DNA from: Candidatus Omnitrophota bacterium
Lineage (GTDB): Bacteria; Omnitrophota; Gorgyraeia; JAGLLT01
Length of the DNA stretch: 9,439 nucleotides
Reading direction: 5' to 3'
Assembly: GCA_030630095.1 (NCBI GenBank)
Contig: DAOVNW010000026.1
Coordinates: 1 to 9,439 of the forward strand
Shown: one piece after another, positions 1 through 6,134 of the stretch
Layout: each line of letters starts with the position of its first letter
How positions within the stretch are numbered: the first letter of the stretch is position 1
Notes under the pieces: model-generated
Told to the model about the DNA's origin: nothing
The model's input: only the letters and a program-made list of their open reading frames with translations
The model's database searches: none
Translations under genes and position numbers: made by a program

Positions 1-399
1 GGAATTAAAACCCAGCCTCAATGGAACCTTATTAGCCTTCGCCGCCCTGATAATCTCCCTTAAAGCCTCTTTTTTAGTCGTGTTCCCCGGGTTTATCCTT
101 ACCTTATCGGCGCCGTTATCCATTGCCGCCAGCGCCAGCCGGTAATCAAAGTGGATATCGGCAACCAAAGGAATTTTAATTTTGCTTTTTATCTTCTTTA
201 TCGCCGCAGCAGCCTCCATATTTTTTACAGCTACCCGCGCGGCTTCACAGCCCGCCTCCCGCATCTTTTTAATCTGTCGGATACAGGAAAGATAATCCTC
301 AGTCGGCACCTTAGCCATCCCCTGAATGACAACCGGATTTTTGCCGCCAATCTTAATATTACCTATCTTTACAACCTTTGTTTTTTTTCTTTTTATCAT
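1..399 (-). CDS. ispG: 4-hydroxy-3-methylbut-2-enyl diphosphate synthase IspG (GcpE), N-terminal part, cut by window edge
   Basis: IspG carries out the penultimate MEP-pathway step, reducing methylerythritol cyclodiphosphate to HMBPP with a [4Fe-4S] cluster. Only the first 133 codons are here; the frame is open to base 1 and the C-terminal cluster-binding domain lies outside. I read the frame directly from the ATG at 399-397. The TIM-barrel part shows the family hallmarks PLVADIHFDYRLAL (about residues 77-90) and RINPGN (101-106), followed by IPLRLG-like VPLRLGFNS at the edge. The usual QSMTNTDT stretch is replaced by QGMAKVPTED (26-35), a visible deviation. The start lies 3 bases past the rseP stop, so it is the last visible gene of the uppS operon. 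The Shine-Dalgarno is weak (GAG 6 nt upstream, GAGG farther up), which suggests translation coupled to rseP. Family identity is secure. Confidence 0.93.
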   Translation of the reverse strand, partial: MIKRKKTKVVKIGNIKIGGKNPVVIQGMAKVPTEDYLSCIRQIKKMREAGCEAARVAVKNMEAAAAIKKIKSKIKIPLVADIHFDYRLALAAMDNGADKVRINPGNTTKKEALREIIRAAKANKVPLRLGFNS

Positions 400-402
400 A
401 AC

Positions 403-1539
403 TTACTCTTTATCCTCAACCCCCTGCTGAACCCGCGGCGCGTCTTTACCAAAACGGGAACTGATAAACCTGCCTACATCATTATAAGTAAGATAGAGTA
501 TGAGCAAGATTAACGAGGCAAAGCCGGCCATAACAAGAACCTCTTTTACCTTTTCTTTAATCTTAAATCTAAAGGTTTTTTCAATGGCCAAAAACAAAAC
601 GTGGCCTCCGTCTAAAGCGGGATAAGGAATTAAATTAATAAAACCAATATTTATATTTATAAGCACAAAAAATAACACCATATTGATAAATCCTGTCTGA
701 GCTATATCTTTAGTGAGAGCTATAATGCCCACCGGCCCCATAGCTGAACCCTTTAACGGAATTTCGCCGGTTATCAGCATCCATATAGCCTTAGCCATCT
801 GAACAGTCAGCCTGCCAGTAAAAATAACCCCCCCAAAAACATAATCATGCCACACCATACTCTCTTTTTCAAAGTAAGCGCCCTGAGCAATGTTTATTCC
901 AATTAACACCTTTTGATGTTCCTCATCATATCTGGGGACAATAATCAGCGTTTGCCTTTTTTCTTCTCTTTCTATCGTCAGCTTAACTTTCCTGCCCGCT
1001 TTGTCAGAAATATAACCGGTCAACTCTTCAACCGAAGAAAGGCCGGTCTCACCTACCTTTAAAATAATATCAGCCCCTTTAAGCCCGGCGCTTTGGGCGG
1101 GCGAGCCTTCCGCAACCCCCATCACATAAACCTTAGTCATCGGTTTGCCCATCATACAAACCACAACAGTTAATATCAAAGCTGCTACAACAACCTGCAT
1201 ACCCACACCGGCAATAAAGACCAAAAACTTCTGCCAGGTCCGTATCTCTTCAAAAGTTTTAAGGTTGTACTTCTTTATGTCTTTGGCTTCATCTTCCGTA
1301 AGCTCCGCGCTTTCACCCTCTATGCCGGGCATACGCACATAACCGCCGATAAAGGGTATCCATGATATTCGGTACTCGGTTTCTCTTCTTTTAAAAGCCA
1401 AAAGTTTTGGCCCCCAGCCGATAGAAAATTTTGACACACTACAACCCGAGAGTTTGCCTACAATGTAATGCCCAAACTCGTGGACCAGTATAATAAACCC
1501 GAATATTACCATTGCCGCAAGTATCCCGATAATCTGCAT
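403..1539 (-). CDS. rseP: RIP metalloprotease RseP (site-2 protease family, M50)
   Basis: Zinc intramembrane protease that cleaves membrane-bound anti-sigma factors or signal-peptide remnants (regulated intramembrane proteolysis). The 378 aa contain the zinc motif HEFGH at residues 20-24 in the first membrane helix. A single PDZ domain spans about 135-215, with the carboxylate-binding loop near SPAQSAGLKGADI (146-158). GPVGI is at 268-272. The third zinc ligand is in NLIPYPALDGGH (302-313), and a terminal membrane helix is at about 333-352. One PDZ domain rather than the two of E. coli RseP resembles the shorter Gram-positive-type homologues. A good ribosome site (GGAAGG, 7 nt spacing) precedes the ATG. 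It begins 4 bp after the dxr stop and ends 3 bp before ispG. The substrate is not evident from this window. Confidence 0.95.
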   Translation of the reverse strand: MQIIGILAAMVIFGFIILVHEFGHYIVGKLSGCSVSKFSIGWGPKLLAFKRRETEYRISWIPFIGGYVRMPGIEGESAELTEDEAKDIKKYNLKTFEEIRTWQKFLVFIAGVGMQVVVAALILTVVVCMMGKPMTKVYVMGVAEGSPAQSAGLKGADIILKVGETGLSSVEELTGYISDKAGRKVKLTIEREEKRQTLIIVPRYDEEHQKVLIGINIAQGAYFEKESMVWHDYVFGGVIFTGRLTVQMAKAIWMLITGEIPLKGSAMGPVGIIALTKDIAQTGFINMVLFFVLININIGFINLIPYPALDGGHVLFLAIEKTFRFKIKEKVKEVLVMAGFASLILLILYLTYNDVGRFISSRFGKDAPRVQQGVEDKE

Positions 1540-1543
1540 TAGT

Positions 1544-2704
1544 CTACCTTCCTTTAATTTTAATTATATTCCTGGCTCGCGCTTTCGCGGCTTTATCCGC
1601 TTCCAATATGTCCTCAAGCCCCGGCTTTTTGACCGGCTTATGCGAAGCCAAAACCTCTCTGATGATTTCCGGTATTTCTTTAAAGCCCATCTTCCCTTTT
1701 AAAAAGGCGGCCACAGTTTCCTCATTGGCGGCATTCAAAACACATGGGCAGGTTCCACCCCTGCCGGCCGCCTCATAAGCCAGCTCAAGACAGGGAAACT
1801 TCTCCATATCCGGTTCATTAAAAGTAAGGTTTAAACTCTCATCAAAAGATAAACCCTTTCCGGCAGAAATCGCCCTTTGCGGATAAGTAAGGGCATACTG
1901 TATAGGAAGCCTCATATCGGTAACACCCAGTTGAGCTAAAATAGAGCCGTCAACAAACTCAACCATAGAGTGAACAACAGCTTGAGGATGAATAACCACC
2001 TTTATCTTATTCAGCGCCAGCCCGAACAGATGCATAGCTTCTATAACCTCCAGCCCTTTATTCATCAGGGTGGCCGAATCAATAGTAATCTTCCTGCCCA
2101 TCTTCCACTTAGGATGCGCGAGAGCATTTTCTATAGTCACATCTTTTAGATTTGACTTAGGCGTCTTGTTAAACGGGCCGCCGGAGCCGGTAATGTATAT
2201 CCTTTTTACCTCCTGATAATTACCCGCTTCAAGACACTGAAAAATAGCGCTGTGTTCCGAATCAATAGGAATAATTCTCACTTTATTCTTTTTAGCCAGA
2301 GCCATTACTATCTCGCCCGCCATAACCAAAGACTCTTTATTGGCCAGGGCAATCTTTTTTTTACCCTCAATGGCTTTAATTAAAGGCATAAGCGCGCCGC
2401 TTCCCGCTATAGCCATAATTACCGTATCACTTCCTCTGCTCCCCGCCGCCTCAATCACCGCCTCACGGCCGGCTAATATCCTGATCCCGGTTCCTCTTGT
2501 TCTCTTTACCAACTCCTCATATTTTTCCTTCTCGGCAATAACGGCCAGAGCGGGACGAAACTTCTTTATCTGTTCGGAGAGGAGCTTAACATTCGACCGG
2601 CTGGCAAGAGAGACTGCTTTAAATTTATCCGGGTGAGCGGCAATAACTCTCAGGGCGTTCTTTCCTATTGAACCCGTCGAACCAAGAAGAGCTATCTTTT
2701 TCAT
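1544..2704 (-). CDS. dxr: 1-deoxy-D-xylulose 5-phosphate reductoisomerase
   Basis: First committed MEP-pathway enzyme: NADPH-dependent rearrangement and reduction of DXP to MEP in the cytoplasm. I prefer the ATG at 2704-2702 because GGGTGAGG lies just before it and the protein then opens MKKIALLGSTGSIG, as family members usually do. The longer frame opens at a GTG (2713-2711) that overlaps the cdsA stop as GTGA. Numbered from the GTG form (389 aa): NADPH-binding GSTGSIG 11-17, LANKES 123-128, metal-binding DSEH 151-154, GSGGPF 176-181, HPKWKMG 190-196 and the NKGLE segment ending at E212. Thus the metal ligands D151, E153 and E212 are all present. Length is normal. It sits in the operon upstream of rseP and ispG, so two MEP enzymes are co-transcribed. 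Confidence 0.96.
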   Translation of the reverse strand: MKKIALLGSTGSIGKNALRVIAAHPDKFKAVSLASRSNVKLLSEQIKKFRPALAVIAEKEKYEELVKRTRGTGIRILAGREAVIEAAGSRGSDTVIMAIAGSGALMPLIKAIEGKKKIALANKESLVMAGEIVMALAKKNKVRIIPIDSEHSAIFQCLEAGNYQEVKRIYITGSGGPFNKTPKSNLKDVTIENALAHPKWKMGRKITIDSATLMNKGLEVIEAMHLFGLALNKIKVVIHPQAVVHSMVEFVDGSILAQLGVTDMRLPIQYALTYPQRAISAGKGLSFDESLNLTFNEPDMEKFPCLELAYEAAGRGGTCPCVLNAANEETVAAFLKGKMGFKEIPEIIREVLASHKPVKKPGLEDILEADKAAKARARNIIKIKGR

Positions 2705-2709
2705 CTGCC

Positions 2710-3543
2710 TCACCCGCCTAAAGGAGTTTCCAGTATTACTTTTACGTAAAGATATACAACGGGGGCCGAAAACAAGATGCTGTCCAATGTATCCAAAACT
2801 CCGCCCTGCCCGGGAATAAACCTACCGGAGTCTTTGACTCCGCAATCGCGTTTAATCAAGGATTCCGACAAATCCCCAAGCTGTGCCGCCAAACCCACCA
2901 TACAACCCAGCGCGGCAAGATGAAAAAGAGAAATCTCGGGCAGATAAAGCTTGCTCATCAAAGCGATAAGCACGCTGACCAGAAAACCCCCAAGGGCACC
3001 TTCGATAGATTTTTTGGGGCTTATACGCTTAAGCAGTTTATGCCTGCCATATTTCTTACCAACCACATAAGCGCCGGCATCGCCCAGCTTAGAAACCAGA
3101 AGAAGAAAAAGAACAAAAAAACATCCGCGCGGCAAATAGATAATCTTTATAAGATAGGTGCACAGCCAGCTGACATAAATAACCCCAAAGACGGTAGTAG
3201 ATATTCCCAGTATAGCATCAGAGTTATCCTTCCTCGGAAACTGAAGGACAAAAAACAATATAAAAGATATCAAAATAAAAGCCAGCACCCACTCTTCGGT
3301 GGGCTTAAACCTAAAAAAGACCGCCAACGGTATAAGCAGTCCCAGTATAATTCCGGTTTTCTTATAGACGGGAACCTTCTTTTTAAGAATAAGGTTAAAA
3401 AACTCCTTGAGTCCCAGGCCGACAAAAAATACGACCCAGAGAGCAAAAGCCCACTTTGGCCAGACAAAGACACACAGCATAGTCACTGTAACCAGAACAA
3501 CGTTATAGATAATTCTTTTGGGCAGAATGTCAGACTTTTCCAA
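2710..3543 (-). CDS. cdsA: Phosphatidate cytidylyltransferase (CDP-diacylglycerol synthase)
   Basis: Integral membrane enzyme that makes CDP-diacylglycerol from phosphatidate and CTP for phospholipid synthesis. The 277 aa consist of repeated hydrophobic helices. They include the conserved SKLGDAGAYVVGKKYGRHKL segment (151-170), SPKKSIEGALGG (175-186) and the C-terminal signature from S228 through D254 (SLIKRD, KDSGRFIPG, DTLDS). Two signature positions deviate: the usual PGHGG is PGQGG (Q246), and the usual DRxDS is DTLDS (T252). The Lys-Asp pair (237-238) and both Asp residues of DxxD (251, 254) are kept, so activity is likely. The start is a TTG at 3543-3541 with GGAG just upstream. The next in-frame ATG is 21 codons in and would cut the first helix. 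It overlaps the end of uppS by 14 bp, implying translational coupling. Confidence 0.93.
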   Translation of the reverse strand: MEKSDILPKRIIYNVVLVTVTMLCVFVWPKWAFALWVVFFVGLGLKEFFNLILKKKVPVYKKTGIILGLLIPLAVFFRFKPTEEWVLAFILISFILFFVLQFPRKDNSDAILGISTTVFGVIYVSWLCTYLIKIIYLPRGCFFVLFLLLVSKLGDAGAYVVGKKYGRHKLLKRISPKKSIEGALGGFLVSVLIALMSKLYLPEISLFHLAALGCMVGLAAQLGDLSESLIKRDCGVKDSGRFIPGQGGVLDTLDSILFSAPVVYLYVKVILETPLGG

Positions 3544-4240
3544 ATCTCCGCTCTCTTTTTTTATAATTTTCGATGATACCGGCCAGATCTTTCTTATTAA
3601 AATCAGGCCACAGCTTTTTGCTGAAATATAATTCTGTATATGAAACCTGCCATAATAAAAAGTTACTTAATCTCAGTTCATATGAGGTCCTGATTAAAAT
3701 ATCGGGGTCGGGTATACCGGCGGTATAGAGGTAAGTCGAAAACAACTCCTCATTAATTGCCTCCAGACGTATTGATTTATTTTTTACGTCTTTGGCAATT
3801 CTCTTAGCCGCGCTTACAATCTCCGCGCGCCCTCCGTAGCTCAACGCTAAAATCAGAGTGAGCTTTGAGTTATTCTTTGTCTCCTCAATTGCTTTGTAGA
3901 GGCTCTTCTGAACTTTATCAGGAAGCATAGCAAGCTCCCCTATGGCCAGAAGCCTGATATCTTTATCGTGAAAATCTTTTAGTTTCTTCGTCAGATATTC
4001 GTCAAGATATTTCATTAACGCGGTAACTTCTTTTTTAGGCCGCTTCCAGTTTTCACTTGAAAAGGCATATAGGGTGAGATACTTAATACCCATATTAATT
4101 GAGGCATCAATTATTTTTTCAACGGCATCAATGCCTGCCCTATGGCCCATAATCCTGGGCAGACCTCTCCTTTTTGCCCAGTGTCCATTTCCGTCCATAA
4201 TAACGGCTATATGCCGAGGCGTCCCGCGTTTTTTAGACAT
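3530..4240 (-). CDS. uppS: Isoprenyl transferase (undecaprenyl diphosphate synthase type)
   Basis: cis-Prenyltransferase that adds isopentenyl units to farnesyl diphosphate, giving the C55 carrier lipid of peptidoglycan and O-antigen synthesis. The 236 aa show MDGNGHW with catalytic D16 (15-21), YAFSSENWKRP (58-68), LSYGGRAEI (133-141), the pyrophosphate-binding IRTSYELRLSNFLLWQ (183-198) and ELYFSKKLWPDF (203-214). The usual RTSGE/RTGGE loop reads RTSYE, placing Tyr187 where Gly is normal. R184, R190 and S192, which bind IPP in the family, are present. AGGAG lies 6 nt before the ATG. It is the first gene of the operon, and its start is only 13 bp beyond the T-run of an intrinsic terminator. 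Chain length of the product cannot be told from the sequence. Confidence 0.95.
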   Translation of the reverse strand: MSKKRGTPRHIAVIMDGNGHWAKRRGLPRIMGHRAGIDAVEKIIDASINMGIKYLTLYAFSSENWKRPKKEVTALMKYLDEYLTKKLKDFHDKDIRLLAIGELAMLPDKVQKSLYKAIEETKNNSKLTLILALSYGGRAEIVSAAKRIAKDVKNKSIRLEAINEELFSTYLYTAGIPDPDILIRTSYELRLSNFLLWQVSYTELYFSKKLWPDFNKKDLAGIIENYKKRERRFGKV

Positions 4241-4253
4241 TCTAACTCCTGAT

Positions 4254-4282
4254 AAAAAAAAGGGGGATATAATATATCCCCC
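4254..4282 (-). terminator. Intrinsic terminator downstream of the OmpA-like lipoprotein gene
   Basis: A perfect 9-bp stem (GGGGGATAT at 4262-4270 with ATATCCCCC at 4274-4282) and a 3-base loop are followed on the minus strand by eight T (4261-4254). This is a textbook rho-independent terminator. It ends the lipoprotein transcript 37 bp after its stop codon. Because the T-run ends only 13 bp before the uppS start, it would also lie in the leader of any read-through message. Confidence 0.9.
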
Positions 4283-4300
4283 GTGTAAAATTCAAGGCAA
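4271..4300 (-). promoter_or_regulatory. Possible promoter for the uppS-ispG operon, overlapping the upstream terminator
   Basis: Reading the minus strand, TTGCCT (4300-4295) is followed after 18 bp by TATATT (4276-4271), a 4/6 and 5/6 match to the sigma-70 boxes. The -10 box lies in the loop and inner stem of the terminator hairpin. The operon needs some promoter near here because its gene spacing excludes one further in. The match is moderate and the AT-rich hairpin could produce it by chance. Confidence 0.35.
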
Positions 4301-4318
4301 ATCTTAGTTATACATTCC

Positions 4319-4963
4319 CTACTTAATAAACTCTTCAACCTTACCGGACGGAACTATCCTGTCTTTCTGAAATCCCGAAGACAATATGATAATCTCTACC
4401 CGCCTGTTCTTCTGGCGCCCTTCCTTCGTGTCATTTGATACCACAGGCTGATATGGACCGCACCCGGTAGCGGAAAATCTCTGAGGACTAAGCCCCTTAT
4501 CGTCTACGAAAAAATGCAAAACATTAAGCGCCCTCTGGGATGACAGTTCCCAGTTTGATTTCCATTTAGAAAACTTTATCGGAACATTATCCGTATGGCC
4601 CTCTATGTCTATATCCTTATCATCAATTTTGGCTAAAACATCAGCCACCTTACCTAAAACCGGCTTTCCTTTAGCCCGTATCTGAGCCTTACCCGAATCA
4701 AACAACACCTCGGCCACCACCGTTACCACCAAACCCCTGTCTTCCATCGTGACAGAGACATCCCCTCTGGCAAGTTCCTCCCGAAGCTGCCTTTCAAGCT
4801 GAGACTTGGCTCTTCTCAAATCTTCAAGCTGCTCGCTCAGGCTCTTGATGGTCTTAATATCCTGCGGGCTTCTCTTATGAAAACCAACAGCGCATCCCAA
4901 AACACTAAAAATCATTACCGTCATACATACCCAAAGACAACCCCTAAACCATTTTTTATTCAT
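4319..4963 (-). CDS. OmpA-C/Pal-type peptidoglycan-binding lipoprotein
   Basis: Outer-membrane lipoprotein that would tether the membrane to peptidoglycan. I choose the ATG at 4963-4961 (214 aa). A GAGGGGTGGGG stretch precedes it, and an earlier in-frame ATG (4978) would leave a leader of only a few bases from the predicted promoter. The signal peptide ends in the lipobox VLGC, giving lipidated Cys24. A charged coiled-coil-like region (about 35-65) precedes the OmpA-C domain (about 80-194). That domain holds LFDSGKAQI, EGHTDNVPI, NWELSSQRA and a closing NRRVEIIIL. Asp of HTDN and Arg of SSQRA match the diaminopimelate-binding pair. The inserted NVPI segment and NDTKEGRQKNRRVEI resemble the MotB/OmpA subgroup more than short Pal. 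It has its own promoter and terminator, so it is a monocistronic unit. Confidence 0.9.
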   Translation of the reverse strand: MNKKWFRGCLWVCMTVMIFSVLGCAVGFHKRSPQDIKTIKSLSEQLEDLRRAKSQLERQLREELARGDVSVTMEDRGLVVTVVAEVLFDSGKAQIRAKGKPVLGKVADVLAKIDDKDIDIEGHTDNVPIKFSKWKSNWELSSQRALNVLHFFVDDKGLSPQRFSATGCGPYQPVVSNDTKEGRQKNRRVEIIILSSGFQKDRIVPSGKVEEFIK

Positions 4964-4992
4964 ATCCCCACCCCTCATTTATTTTCTTTTTT

Positions 4993-5021
4993 ATAATATC
5001 AAAAAAAGGAAATAATGTCAA
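4993..5021 (-). promoter_or_regulatory. Strong sigma-70-type promoter of the OmpA-like lipoprotein gene
   Basis: On the minus strand a perfect TTGACA (5021-5016) is separated by 17 bp from TATTAT (4998-4993, 5/6 match). Transcription would start near 4986, giving a leader of about 23 nt to the ATG at 4963. The earlier ATG at 4978 would have almost no leader, which supports the shorter start. Confidence 0.85.
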
Positions 5022-5046
5022 CTTTTTTAATGAGTCTTTTTAATAA

Positions 5047-5078
5047 GCTTGTCAGGGAAAACCTTTTTCCTGACAAGC
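5047..5078. other. Hairpin at the left edge of the accessory island, downstream of the RAYT gene
   Basis: GCTTGTCAGG (5047-5056) pairs perfectly with CCTGACAAGC (5069-5078). The stem extends inward four more pairs including one G-T, leaving a 4-base loop. On the minus strand it follows the RAYT stop by 17 bp and precedes a weak TTATT run. It may terminate the transposase transcript, or be an end or recognition hairpin of the RAYT unit. The sequence does not match the REP palindromes inside the gene. Confidence 0.55.
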
Positions 5079-5095
5079 GAGGGCATTATTAGGTG

Positions 5096-5704
5096 TTATA
5101 GGTTTATTAACCTATCAATATCCTGTTCCCAATTAAGCGGGTTATTAGCGATATATTCACGAATCGCGTTCAATGATCTGTCATTTCGTATAATATGGTC
5201 ATGAAACGACCGTTGCCATAGATGTTTATTGAATGCAGACCACTGATGATTTTTCACCCCGTCAATGTATTTTTTTGTCGTTAATGATTTAAAACGATAA
5301 ATTATATCAGATAATGATAACAATCCTGTAGGGGCCGGTCCCTGTGCCGGCCCGTTACCTAATATATTATTTTGATTTGATGATTCATTTGGTTTTAAAC
5401 ATGTATTTATTAACGGGCGGCCGCGGGGAGCCGCCCCTACAGATTCTTTGATTATAATGATTGCATGGACGTGGTTGGGCATGACAACATAATTATCAAT
5501 TATTATATCCGGATAATATTCAGACAATGTTTGTAATATATGGTCGATCATTTGTCCGGCAATGTTTAGGTGCACGTTATTATCGATTATATTTGCAAAC
5601 ACACATTTGCGTTCATATGTACAAATGGTTACATAATAATATCCCGGTTGCGAATAATTATAGCCCTTTAATCTCATTGATTTTCTTTTTGGATATTTAT
5701 TCAT
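5096..5704 (-). CDS. REP-associated tyrosine transposase (RAYT; Y1/HUH, IS200-like family)
   Basis: Single-strand DNA transposase of the Y1 HUH class, domesticated relatives of IS200/IS605 TnpA that act on REP palindromes. In 202 aa it shows RLKGYNYSQPGYYYVTICTY (11-30), the metal-binding HUH motif in MPNHVHAI (His78, His80), LWQRSFHDHIIR (162-173) and the catalytic Tyr184 in IREYIANNP. Between the HUH strand and the FKSLTT helix lies a Pro/Gly-rich insert (about 87-127). It is the translation of two REP palindromes plus a spacer, and the frame stays intact. The start ATG falls exactly at the junction with an IS30-type remnant, and no good Shine-Dalgarno precedes it. All catalytic residues are present, so the enzyme may be active if the insert is tolerated. 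Confidence 0.93.
   Translation of the reverse strand: MNKYPKRKSMRLKGYNYSQPGYYYVTICTYERKCVFANIIDNNVHLNIAGQMIDHILQTLSEYYPDIIIDNYVVMPNHVHAIIIIKESVGAAPRGRPLINTCLKPNESSNQNNILGNGPAQGPAPTGLLSLSDIIYRFKSLTTKKYIDGVKNHQWSAFNKHLWQRSFHDHIIRNDRSLNAIREYIANNPLNWEQDIDRLINL
5326..5357 (+). repeat. REP palindrome A inside the RAYT gene
   Basis: A 32-bp unit opening CTGTAGGGG and closing CCCGTTA, with a 7-bp stem GGGCCGG (5332-5338) / CCGGCCC (5347-5353) and an 8-base loop TCCCTGTG. It has the same layout as copy B in the opposite orientation, 53 bp away. In the transposase it encodes the segment GNGPAQGPAPTG. Confidence 0.88.
5411..5442 (-). repeat. REP palindrome B inside the RAYT gene, inverted relative to A
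   Basis: On the minus strand it opens CTGTAGGGG and closes CCCGTTA like copy A. Its stem on the plus strand is GGGCGGC (5415-5421) / GCCGCCC (5430-5436). Of 32 positions, 6 differ from A; 4 of these form two compensatory base-pair swaps in the stem and 2 are loop transitions. It encodes VGAAPRGRPL in the transposase. A and B face each other as in a BIME-type pair. Confidence 0.88.
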
Positions 5705-5777
5705 AATTTTTATACACCCAATGAGATCTTTTATAAACTGTTGCGTTAGAAACTTGAATGCACCCTGTCCCCTTTAT
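5700..5777 (+). mobile_element. IS30-family right-end remnant (copy 1)
   Basis: 78 bp that match 6262-6339 with five mismatches, all transitions. The plus strand encodes the last 15 residues of an IS30-type transposase (HNFYTPNEIFYKLLR then TAG at 5747-5749), followed by the right terminal repeat CTGTCCCCTTTA (5765-5776). The left part is gone: homology stops exactly at the start codon of the RAYT gene. The right end supplies the stop codon of the neighbouring ribbon-helix-helix gene. Confidence 0.82.
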
Positions 5778-6028
5778 GACCTTATCGCTACCCGATGCAA
5801 TACCTCTGTAATATAAGTTTGATATCGTACTCCCACTTTTTCGGCTTTTTTCTTTATCTTTTTTATATCTTCACTATTAACTCTAATGGTCATCGTTTGA
5901 TCCTTTTTTCTGGCAGCAAGCGATTCTCGCACTTCTTTTAACTCTGCATTAGACACCCGCGCATAATCTCCCCGCATTAGAGCGTCTTCAATTTTTTTCT
6001 CTTCTTTAGTTAATCTAATCTTTCTCAT
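5774..6028 (-). CDS. Ribbon-helix-helix (CopG-like) antitoxin-type protein, orphan
   Basis: 84 aa. The C-terminal half reads as a ribbon-helix-helix DNA-binding fold: a beta strand QTMTIRVN (44-51), then two helices around SEDIKKIKKKAEKVG and YQTYITEVLHRVA. The charged N-terminal half is typical of CopG-family antitoxins of type II toxin-antitoxin pairs. Such proteins repress their own promoter and neutralise an RNase toxin. A strong GAGGTGAT ribosome site precedes the ATG. No toxin gene is adjacent on either side, so it is an orphan here. Its stop codon TAA (5776-5774) is the first three bases of the IS30-type terminal repeat, so the native C-terminus and any downstream partner were probably lost by that insertion. 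The exact toxin family it belonged to is not recognisable. Confidence 0.75.
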   Translation of the reverse strand: MRKIRLTKEEKKIEDALMRGDYARVSNAELKEVRESLAARKKDQTMTIRVNSEDIKKIKKKAEKVGVRYQTYITEVLHRVAIRS

Positions 6029-6075
6029 TTACCATCACCTCTTTTTATTTTTATATTTTTTCGTATCTTGTTTAG

Positions 6076-6116
6076 ATTATACTATAAATTTCTTGTATTG
6101 ACAAGTGTAAATACAA
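6076..6116 (-). promoter_or_regulatory. Promoter with operator-like inverted repeat for the ribbon-helix-helix gene
   Basis: On the minus strand TTGTCA (6104-6099) and a perfect TATAAT (6081-6076) are 17 bp apart. An inverted repeat TTGTATT (6093-6099) / AATACAA (6110-6116) with a 10-bp gap overlaps the -35 box. That is where an autoregulating antitoxin would bind. The promoter boxes are seen directly; the operator role is inference. Confidence 0.75.
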
Positions 6117-6134
6117 ATATTTTAAAAAGGTGAG

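Noticed and set aside
151..513. Plus-strand ORF of 120 codons across the ispG/rseP junction
   Set aside because: No recognisable domain; it runs antisense through two conserved genes.
2920..3576. Long plus-strand ORF (218 codons) opposite cdsA and the uppS end
   Set aside because: Lys/Gln-rich low-complexity product, antisense to two clear enzymes; a shadow frame.
5047..5078. Reading the hairpin as a strong intrinsic terminator
   Set aside because: Neither strand has a proper T-run after the stem; kept only as a hairpin of uncertain role.
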